64,000 nucleotides of DNA from positions 28,364-92,363 of the forward strand of contig CAJQUW010011583.1 of NCBI GenBank assembly GCA_907163375.1. The letters run 5' to 3'. A model generated the notes under the pieces. That model saw only the letters and a list, made by a program, of their open reading frames with translations, did no database searches and was not told the DNA's origin. Positions 54,584-64,000 of this stretch are shown here, piece by piece (position 1 is the first letter of the stretch; each line of letters opens with the position of its first letter). Made by a program: the position numbers and the translations under genes. Source of the stretch: Prostheceraeus crozeri (Eukaryota > Platyhelminthes > Polycladida > Euryleptidae).

Positions 54584-57362
54584 GGGGGCAATTCTTTGGT
54601 TTTCGATCAGTAACAAGTGACCAGTGATTTATGACAAGTTGATTTTGACAAATGACCATGATTTCAATCCTTCGGCTTGATCAGCAACCACTTGTCAAGA
54701 CATGACTAGTTAATCTTGCTGAAGACCAGTGGATAATGCGTAGCTATGATTGCTCGAACAGTGGTACAAAGCATAGTGAAACAAACTGTGGGAAAACTGT
54801 ACAGGAGATTCTTCCGTCATAGATTTTCATTTCGACTTTATGGTAATATAGCATCTATATTTTACGAATCATTGTAATAATCATTATGATGCCAAATAAT
54901 AAATGTGATATTAATTTTTATAGTCTGAAAAGTCTTAACTGAAGAGCATCGGTGTTTCTAAAAGCAACAATGAATTTGTCTGAATTCGCAGTCCTCGATC
55001 ATAGAAATCTGCGACACGCGATCTTCATGATTATGATAGGCAGTTTAATCGTAGACTATCTTGTAGACTAGTCATTGCAAAGAGATGACTGCTACAGAAA
55101 GTTCGAACGTGCGGGGAAAATGGAAGCCTCCTGCTTGGCAAATTTGACGAGGCCAAACGCCATACTAAAGAAACACGAGTGAATGCATTGAATAGCATGC
55201 ATACAGAATTGTCGGGACGTGACAGTGGGAATAAATGACCAATATTTACCGGACACAACGTCTATGAATAGCCACAAGATGACATTGGTAAGAATACCTA
55301 GAAAAAATCGGAAGGAATAAGGCCTGGCAACTCGATGTCAGTCCACTTTACTCACCCATTCTAACAATCCAAGTACCCTTGCTAAATTTCTTATTCAAAG
55401 AACTCTGACTGGAGAGTGATGGCGCGCTGTCTAGCATTCAAACAGCATCATCCGAAATGTACGATTCTTACAATAAGAACAATAATTTTATTGATCATTT
55501 CAAAATAATTGGCCCCATTCAGAGGATTATAAGAGAAACCGAGCTTGCAAAAGAACAAAAATTGAGATTCCAGCGTAAAACCTAACACCGTGATCATTTA
55601 GCAACTTTTGCTTTAGGAATTGCGTCTTCTAATAAATTCAGTTATGCTCATCCGCGTTACCTTTCAAAATAAATTTGACCACATCTGTCAACAGAATGAG
55701 TCCTTGGCCGTTTTTGTGTACATGCTGTGTAGACTTCTCGAACCAATCAGCGAACTATTTTTCGTACTTATTTAATCCTCGGTCTTCCTGGCCTATATTA
55801 ATCCAGCACTGATCCAGACTCATGAAATTTCTTTGCTCAAAGGTCACTGAATTACCAAAGAGCTGCTAGGTGCATGTACATATAGAGTGCTACACACTCA
55901 CACAACAAGCACCAATGAGAAAATATCAATTACGCAGGTGAATAAATATCTAATTTTGCAATTGTGTATAGAAAAGATGACTGAAACATGCAAAAAGTTC
56001 TAAATATATCAGCTTGCGATGTTTCTTAGTTTGATGTTGCGATGTTGCCTGTTTTCTACCACTTACGAGTGAGTCTATTACAGCATCTTTTAATCGAATA
56101 TTTATTTACCTAACCTGAAATACAGAAGATTCATTTACAAATATTTTTGGTAAAGGACTTTTGCATATATGGGTACTTGTAGGTTTTATCCCACCCTCTC
56201 CTTCAAAATTCGATAAATCATGTTATACTGAACTGATCGTTATGAAACTTGAGGAGTGTCTAGATATGGATATTTTCTCTCTACAAACCAAATTTCATTC
56301 AAATCGGATATATAGTAGACGCGAACTCCTTTCTCCTGGCGACAGCCGCGAATCCTGCATCGAATGTGAGTCGAGAAACACAATGACATATCGTGATTGT
56401 TGTCACACTGTCTTGCAGAATGTATAATTCCGTGCGTTTGTAGAAATTCAACGGAAGTCTTCTCATCCTTGCAAATCGATGCCAGAGTCAACAAGTTCAT
56501 CCTTGATCGAAGTGACAATGAGACAGGTGCAGCGATCGTATGTGTTGTCCCTAGGCAATGAGTCACATATATGTGCGTATATGCGCCGACGATCAAGGTC
56601 AACCATGAACAGTCATTTTAGAGGATTGGCATATTCTATGTTATCGACTGTAGCGCAGTAACTATTTATCCGATTTGAATGAAATTTGGTTTGTAGAGAG
56701 AAAATATCCATATCTAGACACTCCTCAAGTTTCATAGCGATCAGTTCAGTATAACATGATTTATCGAATTTTGAAGGAGTGGGGGGATAAAACCTACAAG
56801 TACCCATATATGTTCAATTAACATGTGCTCGTATATCCCTACATGTGTTCGATCAATACATGTCTTTAATTGAAGTATGCTGCTCACATTTCATAAGAGA
56901 ATGAAGTTTTCTCATAAATTATGCATTATAAGTAACAGAAGCAATAAATGTTGAGTATCATACGTTAAGCGGGGCTGTCCGCGTCTATTTCGCACTGAAA
57001 TTCTCGAAGGGCCCAAAATTCTCACATAAACTAGTTTATATTCCAAACTCCACTTTCTAAAAACTATGTAAGCAAGATAAATTCTGGAATTTGCATTTCA
57101 TATCATTGTAATTATGACTTCCACTGATGCTGATAATGCAAGCATGATAGTTAAAAATTCTTCCGTCATAAATGCGTGATTATGACAAGTAAACGCTTAT
57201 TACTGATCAAAGTGAAGAATTCAATCACTTGTTATACCACTAGTTACTGGTCAAAATTTACTGATCAAAATAAACTTGTCAACACAACATGTCGAAGAAT
57301 TGAAATCACTTGTTACTTGTCACTTGTCATAGCGCGTGATCAGTGACCGAAGAATTGCCCCC
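54584..57362. mobile_element. GGGGGCAATTC-ended DNA transposon inside the LINE (unit 2)
   Basis: Counterpart of 33,311-35,554. Here both ends read GGGGGCAATTCTT. The extra length is mainly the whole foldback MITE nested at 56,166-56,810. No transposase frame. Confidence 0.75.
56166..56810. mobile_element. Foldback MITE with about 145-bp inverted arms (unit 2)
   Basis: The left arm (56,166-56,310, TATGGGTACTTGTAGG... to CATTCAAATCGGATA) is repeated in reverse at 56,668-56,810. The unique middle of about 355 bases has one short open frame on the minus strand without likeness to a transposase. TA at each edge would suit a Tc1/mariner-type target. Unit 1 keeps only a collapsed version. Confidence 0.85.
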
Positions 57363-58255
57363 AGGACTCTAGGTTCAGAAAGGTTCCACCGCGAGCCACT
57401 CCATTGTTCCCCTGCCCTCAACTACTCAGGATATTTGTCAGCTCTCAATTAACAGCATTCTCTATACTCTGCAACGTGAGGCGCCTACGATTTTCTGCAG
57501 TCTCCTCGTCTGCTAACTTCCATCACTTGATTTTCTTCTCTGCTTGTTTTTCCTTTGTTTCGCAAGCCTTGCACACCTATAGTCCATAACTAAAAGCTCA
57601 TACTGTGGAGCAACACACTCATTTAGGATTACTTTGCAGTTTTGAATTGCTCTTAGTTTGTCCGATGATATTGGGAAGGAGTCTATGACTGTCTTGTTGC
57701 TTTCTGTGCATCGTTCTGCACGGACCAGGTGCTATTCTGAGGTTGTTTTCCTGGGCTAACTGCATCAATTTATCTCCCTCTGCGTTTCTACTGCCAAATC
57801 CGTGACTCCTGTCAGCCTCGCAGTTGTTCCTCTGAGTTCCAACATGACAGTTCATATCAGCTCCAATGACAGTTTTACATGGTGCTTCGACCCCCGAAAT
57901 TGTGTCTTCTAACAGGCTCATAAACTCCTCCTTCTCAGCATCTTGATAACCTGCTTAGAGAGCATGGTCACTTATTAGAGCATATGTCTTCATGTTGCCA
58001 GGGTTGTATATCTTCATCCACATGAGCCGATCATTCACCGGATTGATCTCTAGCATCTTGGAGCAATGATCTTGTTTTACTGCTATCCCAACTACATTCT
58101 TTTTTGCTGCACCACATGAGTAGAAAAACTGAAACCCGCGGCCAATTTCTGTCGCTTTATTACCTGTCCACTTCGTTTCTTGAATGCACGCAAAATCCAC
58201 TTTTTGCCTTTCACATCAGCTACTTCCATACTCCTACCTGTCATAAATCCCTCTA
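57363..58255 (-). pseudogene. RTE-like LINE, apurinic endonuclease half (unit 2)
   Basis: Counterpart of 35,555-36,470 (QETKWTGNKA, GADMNCHVGTQRNN). It has an additional small deletion near 57,700 that alters the end of the second frame. Confidence 0.85.
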
Positions 58256-58662
58256 ATACTTTATTGTCTAATAAATTGCTAAAAATAGATTTCGGTCGTC
58301 GTCAAAATATGCAAGCTCTGAACATATTTCAGGCAGAATTCCAGGGGTATAATTGATTGCCATCATGCTTTATTGCTTCTTTGTAAAATTCATTAAAGAA
58401 ATAAATATGTTTACAATAAGCATTTCAAATAGGCACTTGCATCTATGAAGGAAATTACTGTCGTGCCTCCAAATCATGATGACTCCTTACGATATCGCGC
58501 ATTTTGTTTATATATGCGCCAAATTTCATCATCACGGTAGGAAAATTCCCTTTTACTGTTCATTTTTGCGAAAGCAATAAAGCGTCCATTTTCTGAAATT
58601 TTCAACATATTAACAACAATGAAATTAAATAAACGATAGATCAAATTGCCATGCAAAAGATG

Positions 58663-58736
58663 TGCGGCTGGTAGGATTCGAACCTACGACCAAGGTTAAC
58701 TAGACCTGCGCTCTAACCAACTGAGCTACGAGCCAC
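58663..58736 (-). tRNA. tRNA-Thr(AGT)-like sequence 1, with a bulged acceptor stem
   Basis: The minus strand begins GTGGCTCGTAGCTCAGTTGG and ends GGTTCGAATCCTACCAGCCG before the terminal CA. The D arm (GCTC/GAGC), the anticodon loop CTAGTTA (anticodon AGT) and the T arm (GTAGG-TTCGAAT-CCTAC) are good. The acceptor pairs over seven bases only if one C is bulged, and one anticodon-stem pair is mismatched. A pol III stop-like TTTT lies a few bases past the 3' end. It is probably a tRNA-derived part of the mobile element, not a working tRNA gene. Confidence 0.7.
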
Positions 58737-58960
58737 TTACGCGACTCTGTCAATTAGCAGGATCAAACCCTCACCACCACACATCAGTTGTCAAGGCAAT
58801 AATAATCAATGAATATATAACACGTCACAATTGTGACCGCCGACATTAAGGCAAGTAGCGGGGATCGATTGTCCACCAAAGCATCTTAAACCATGTCGTG
58901 AATGCAATTAACAACAATGAAATTAAATAAACGATAGATCAAATTGCCATGCAAAAGATG

Positions 58961-59034
58961 TGCGGCTGGTAGGATTCGAACCTACGACCAAGGTTAACTA
59001 GACCTGCGCTCTAACCAACTGAGCTACGAGCCAC
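58961..59034 (-). tRNA. tRNA-Thr(AGT)-like sequence 2, in the second repeat
   Basis: Identical to the first by eye, exactly 298 bases away, with the same bulged acceptor stem, anticodon AGT and downstream TTTT. Confidence 0.7.
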
Positions 59035-59060
59035 TTACGCGACTCTGTCAATTGGCATAT

Positions 59061-61020
59061 GAAATTCTACGCATTTCAATTTCAAAACTGTTTTCCATTT
59101 TTTAATTAAGAAATTTTAGTTATGGAATGACATGTATTTGAAAGACCATTAGAAGAATGCCAAAATACGGACATTTTTGTTGTTAAATTGTCATTAGGTC
59201 TTTCCGCACCGATCTCTGAAGCACATCCATAATCCGGTAGGATTCAGTTTTCCTCCTTAACTTCTAAAGTATTGCACCAAATCATAAGAACCTCAAACTC
59301 TCTCAGACAAGTCAATAAGTGTCCGTCGGGATTGCGGATTGGTGGAAGGTTGCCGGAGAAACCGTGGGCTCTGTAATCCGTCACGATGTGCTCCACAGCT
59401 TTAGGCGTGTGTCCACAAGCGCAGGTGGTGGACTCTCGAAGGCATTGAAGAGTTGCAGCTTAAACGGCACACCTGTCACCACGTCAAACAGTTGAAAACA
59501 AAATGAGAAAAATGTTGTATGTTGTAATACAATAATTCTGTTTAATGTAGATCACACCATGATCTCTACAAATTTCATATGACGTGGAGAAAGTAAATCC
59601 CTTGCCATGTACTAGTTCCACATGTACTACTTACGTGTACATGCATGTGTGACGAATCTGAGAACTCGGCTGTACATCTATTTTTAGACGAGCGGTACTT
59701 TTATAATAGTTGTTGACATTCTAACAATTTGACTTTTAGATCGACGCCTACCGCATGCTTGTACATGAAAATTACTTGTTATTAATTAATTATTATTTAT
59801 TAAATAATTAATAATTACTCTATTAATTAATGCTATCACTTGTACATGAGAATGTGATTAGAGTTAAACTTACTTTCTTCATCCGTTTAGAGTGCTTTTC
59901 TCCACCTCCGCTCGGGTGGACGATTGTTCTGCATTACCTATATATAATCGAATTGTTCATGAATATCTTTATCCCAATTTGTTTCATGAACATTATTTGT
60001 CTAATTGACTACATCACTGAGCTCCCATAAATACTTATCTATCAAATTAGAAGACTTAATTTTTACAGTATATTGATGAGCAACATACTGTAGCTCATTA
60101 TCAGTTTTATTGAATGAGATTCTTCTCTTAATTTCGACACTTCAATTAATAAATGATGCGTGTAATATACCTCGGTCACTCATTTCTGCTATTTGTGAGG
60201 GTGATGAAGCGCTCGCTACATACTCGAGGCAGGTCAGTAAAGCTTCCCTATCAGAGAAGACAGTGTCAGCGTAATCTCTGCATACACGGTGAGCCAATCT
60301 CTCTCAATTGAGAGCGTGTCTGCGATGACGTCATCACGGAACTTTTTCACGCTCCTGTGTTTCAACGTTAATGAATTAGATGAAGCCATGAAGCAATCAG
60401 GAATTCAGGTAGCATTGATTGAGAGAATTAAAAGAATATGTAAATTTTGGCATTACTAGTCTTCGATCCAAGGACCGTTCTTTGATTAGGTATAAGAATT
60501 CGTGAATCGTTCATTTCGGTGATCACTGTGTTTCCTACTTGGTGGGATAGAGTGATGCAGAGGATGAAGTCCATCCAGACACGACGGAGCCGGTTGTAGG
60601 GGGGGGGGCCGGGGGTACTTCCGCTCCTAAAAAATCAACACATTTTCATGCCCTTCTCCCATAATTTAATCGATGCTTACAACTTTAGACATCTTATTAA
60701 TTTGATTGAGTCAAAGATTGCCGATGAGTCGTCAAGTTATCATTTTCCACTTTTACTTGTTATTGTCAGTTGAAGATTTTATCGTTAAGTGAAAGAACGA
60801 TTTCAGTCCAGCGAAGACTAAAGACTTTTCGAGAAACGGAATGTCACAGAAAAGATATAACAATTTAATTCCACTAAACATCCCTAAACAAAGAACAGAC
60901 AATCTCAACTCAACAGGCATCATGAAACTATTAACTCAAAACCAACCACGACGACCAAACTTTTGTGGAAACTTTTGACTGACTATATTTTGATTGACCT
61001 ATTAACTATATTCAACAACA
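59061..61020. other. Non-coding interval (unit 2)
   Basis: Counterpart of about 36,830-39,003. The LINE tail scrap lies at about 59,330-59,460, the A+T palindrome at about 59,780-59,830 and the CRE-cored palindrome at about 60,319-60,340. A G run interrupted by CC (about 60,601-60,613) replaces a shorter one in unit 1. No gene. Confidence 0.5.
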
Positions 61021-61697
61021 TTGAGTTTTTATTTGATTAGTCAGGTTCCTCAAGGCTTTTTGTTGTGGCTGCGGAGCTATGTGCGAGGAAGGTCAGTGAG
61101 AATGAAAATTGGAACTAACTTCTCCGAAAATATACCAATCCAGAAAGGACTGCCACAAGGCTCAGTAATTGCTCCTACTCTGTTTTGTGCATTCATTGGG
61201 GAGATTAATTCATATAGATAAATACAATCAAATATGCAGACGATTTGAATTTAGTCGTTCCACTCTCAATCGGTGATTCAAATGTGATAAATCAGCAAAT
61301 TGAGGAAGAAACACACCACATATCACAAATGTGTGAAAGAAACAGCCTTGCATTGAATTACGACAAGTCTAAAGTGATGTTCTACACTCGCCGAGATGTC
61401 TCTCCTCCAGCTTCAATATGTCTTCCAGTAGTGCAAGAACTAAAACTTCTTGGAATCACATTTGATAGTAAAATGAATTGGGATAAGCATGTTGGTATGG
61501 TATACTGCAAAGCCGCAAGAAGACTGAACATTTTAAGAAAACTGAAAAAGGCCATCAAAGAAGACGAACTTCATCAAGTATACAGATCCCTGATTAGGTC
61601 TCTTTTGGAATATGCATGCCCTGTATTCGTTGGTCTAAAGAAAACGCATATTCGCAAACTACAGCGTCTCGACAACCGTGCCCACCGAATAATATAG
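61021..61697 (+). pseudogene. Non-LTR reverse transcriptase fragment (unit 2)
   Basis: Counterpart of 39,004-39,687. A small deletion just after EINSY breaks the frame before KYADD; the thumb part is open again from 61,245. Confidence 0.87.
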
Positions 61698-63989
61698 GGG
61701 AGAGGAGCGGGCTTGTTGGAACAAATATTTATTTTTTTCAAAAAATGTATGAAGATGACATTAGCTGAACTTGAAAATGCAGTCGTAATACATTAAGGGT
61801 ACGAAAATCCAGTTAGTCATATTTGCAGTACTTGAAAGTTAGCACAAATTGCTCTATTACTTCATTAAACAGGGGAACTCTAATGTTTCCCTGAAACATC
61901 TAAGTTGAAACATCGTATGGGGTTTCTTGAAACGCATCACTTGCTTTTAATTTTGAATTAATGCACATCCGGTTGCATTGCCTATGGTATTGCAGGAAAG
62001 CATTAGATAATAGGAAAACTGATATCTATGTCCATTATGTGTCTTCACGTGAACATATCAAGATTTGAACTCTTTGTAGGCCTATGATAAAACCCAGACA
62101 ACAACTTTGTCTTTCTCCTGAGTTGAATAAAATAAAGTTTGGATATCAACAAACTTTTTATAGAAAACAAATTTCATATCATCGCAAATCTGTGTGTATA
62201 ATTACAGATACAAAATGCATGAAAAGGTAGGCTTAGCATATACCTGGGCCAAGGCCTACATCGCAAAATTTATAGAAATTGAATTTAGAAAAATACGATC
62301 TTAAAAAAAACTCATAGAAACTGATAAGCAAGCATAAAGACAGCGAGAGTTTTCTGTCTGCGATTAACGTTTTGCTAGTAGGCCTATTCAATTGAATTCA
62401 CGCGCAATCACAAATCATGGAAAGGACTAACATTTTGACGGTCACTGGTACTCATTTCGGATCATATTCAGTTAGATCGACTGAAACAGCCATCTGTTCC
62501 GACAGCGAGAGGTGCCAGAGCACTGCTGGGTGGTGGTAACATCAGCACAATGTCTCGTCGAAAATGGCAGCTCAGTTCTGGATTCTCCGGCCAACAGAAT
62601 GTTGGCTTATCAGTCCACGATGATATATATACTCGAACACTTCATGAATTTCGAGATGATTTCCTGTGACTTAAGTTCTACAATAACACCAATGGAATGC
62701 ACTGCAAACTTTCTCGAAGTGAACTTCCCCAGCACAAAGCTGCCCACGCCTGGTTCAATTGTCTTTAATAATGAAAACATCCACAGATTCTTCGGATAAA
62801 TTGCTGCATTCATCATCCAAAAATACAACTTTTGCCTTTTTTGGTTTCTCTTTTGTGGACGTTGATGTTGGTGAATTTGTAAGAATCTTGGTTCTCCCTG
62901 GCTTCCGTCCACCTTTCCTCTTTGATGCCACAGCAGGTTTATTAAGAGGTCTGATTGCCTCTGGGCTCATGACTACTCTCTGAGTTGTCGCCTCCGTAGG
63001 ATCTAGTATTTCCGCTGCAAAAGACGGCATGAAATCATCGTCATTGAATACATCTATATCCATCGGAAAAACTCCTGTCGCGCGGAATCCCGACTGAATG
63101 TTACTGGGAGTCATTGCCCGTGTGAACGCCTTTCAGCCATTTCAGGTACATCATAAAATGGTCATCGCTATGGGCCTATGTTCTCTCTCATCCAAGACAT
63201 GCATGTGCTATTATTATATGATTTGAATGGGCCATAAACGTCCTTGTCAAGCGGCTGAAGTTTATTGTGAGCAGTGGGGAGGGGAAGGAAAGCATCACAA
63301 TTCCCATTTTCTTGACAAAATGTACTAACCTCGATGACTCACAGGACTGTCATGATTGTCAAGCAGTAGAAGAATTCTGTTTTCAGCACTTGGACGCGAC
63401 ATATTTGACGGAAATGCTTTAAAAATAACAGGAATGAACAAAAAAAATTTGGTCTTTGGTCATCCAGCCGCTTGGAGTGCGCTACCCCAATGTGATCCAG
63501 TTGGAGAACCTCGGATGAAATGGTCTTTGTAGTTGACCCGAGGAAACACAAGCATCGGCAGTACTGTATTTCCAATTGCATTCACAGCCAAGCAGATTGT
63601 CACCAGTTGACCTCGCTCACCGGATGCAATAGTTCCCAACTTGCTTCGAACCAGTCTTAGCGATAACTTTGTTCGGTTTGTGCACTGTCGTTGCACCCGG
63701 TTTTCATCCACATTCCAAATGCGGTCTGAAGGGTAAATTGTCCCTCTCAACAAACAGTGACTGTCATTTTCAAAAAATATGCGCACGTTATGTCTGTTGA
63801 AGCATGGCAGCTCGGACCCAAGGAAGTAGATTCAGCTGCTCTGATTGTAATAGCTTTGTGTCGACTAAGAAATCCAGACAATCCCATCCTGTCCAGCTTC
63901 TTGGTTTGTTCTTGCCACGAATCATGATCTGAGTTTTACTGCATATTCATAGGCTAAACTACCTTACACCTCTTTAACTGATTTGCTCT
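61698..63989 (-). pseudogene. Tigger-like transposon (unit 2)
   Basis: Counterpart of 39,688-42,278 without the LINE piece. The C-terminal region (SGFRATGVFPMDIDVFNDDD) is continuous here at about 62,755-63,114. The catalytic part (63,200-63,980) carries many one-base insertions and deletions and an extra piece of about 50 bases near 63,430-63,480, so its frames are short. Some of these could be assembly errors near a sequence end. Confidence 0.82.
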
Positions 63990-64000
63990 ATATCCATTTC
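63990..64000. repeat. Start of a probable third tandem unit
   Basis: The last eleven bases ATATCCATTTC match the unit starts at 17,321 and 42,279 and follow the same Tigger sequence as the unit 1/unit 2 joint. Confidence 0.6.

Larger units (their letters stand above)
58611..59055 (-). mobile_element. 445-bp tRNA-bearing element, one and a half copies of a 298-bp unit (unit 2 only)
   Basis: Absent from unit 1, whose empty site at about 36,82x shows one CATAT. Here CATAT flanks both sides (58606-58610 and 59056-59060), a 5-base target duplication. The element is a 147-bp direct repeat (58,611-58,757 and 58,909-59,055, differing at one base near the end) around a 151-bp middle. Each repeat holds a tRNA-like sequence. 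It codes for nothing. Options are a miniature terminal-repeat retroelement (TRIM) with a tRNA in its repeat, a twin SINE, or a partly dimeric insert from a circular or tandem 298-bp molecule. Confidence 0.85.
42279..63989. repeat. Tandem unit 2 (direct repeat, 21,711 bp)
   Basis: Second copy of the 17,321-42,278 sequence. It lacks the Penelope pair and the LINE piece in Tigger, and has its own tRNA-bearing insertion at 58,611-59,055 and a whole foldback MITE. It starts at ATATCCATTT inside the Polinton fragment, joined directly to unit 1's cut Tigger gene. Confidence 0.95.

Noticed and set aside
58611-59055. Hammerhead ribozyme in the tRNA-bearing element (which would make it a retrozyme)
   Set aside because: Neither strand has the CTGANGA...GAAA core; the closest is CTGATGT.
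1-64000. CRISPR arrays or bacterial operons
   Set aside because: The repeats are minisatellites or transposon ends without spacer structure, and the dense gene block is a Polinton.

Overview
The window is animal-type nuclear DNA. It has genes with GT-AG introns and a TATA promoter, Penelope-like and LINE retroelements, Tigger and foldback DNA transposons, tRNA-like copies and a Polinton. Nothing identifies the species; a marine or other invertebrate is a guess from the mix of elements. There is no bacterial-style operon. The densely packed genes at 1-15,991 belong to the Polinton, and that stretch is clearly more A+T rich than the rest.

Layout. Positions 1-15,991 hold one Polinton (Maverick) fossil: adenovirus-type protease, retrovirus-type integrase, phospholipase-A2-like protein, membrane proteins, double-jelly-roll major capsid protein, fibre-like coiled-coil protein, family B DNA polymerase and packaging ATPase. 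Its two ends are inverted copies of one another for about 2.5 kb, each end carrying protease, integrase, PLA2-like and membrane-protein genes. Tiny GC-rich hairpins with three-base loops are scattered through it, several inside reading frames. Positions 15,992-17,320 hold an unrecognised intact ORF (16,260-16,835), a cluster of 14-bp hairpins and a scrap of a second Polinton.

From 17,321 to the end the DNA is a direct tandem duplication: unit 1 (17,321-42,278), unit 2 (42,279-63,989), and the first 11 bases of what looks like a third unit. The shared unit is about 21.2 kb. Unit 1 is longer because a 3.7-kb head-to-head Penelope pair entered it; unit 2 carries a 445-bp tRNA-bearing repeat element. 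The unit boundary joins a broken Tigger transposase gene to a broken Polinton gene.

Each unit carries one likely host gene on the minus strand: a TATA box, a 5' leader exon, a 71-base signal-peptide exon, and a last exon, together encoding a cysteine-free secreted protein of 165 residues that I do not recognise. By eye the first half of the last exon is identical between units. The second half differs at 22 bases, and every changed codon changes the amino acid (15 replacements, no silent codon), while neighbouring intron differs by only about 0.6 percent. This is the strongest biological signal in the window and suggests a tandem family of secreted proteins under diversifying selection. The rest of each unit is older nested transposon debris (Penelope, RTE-like LINE, GGGGG-TIR transposon, foldback MITE, another LINE, Tigger) and non-coding sequence.
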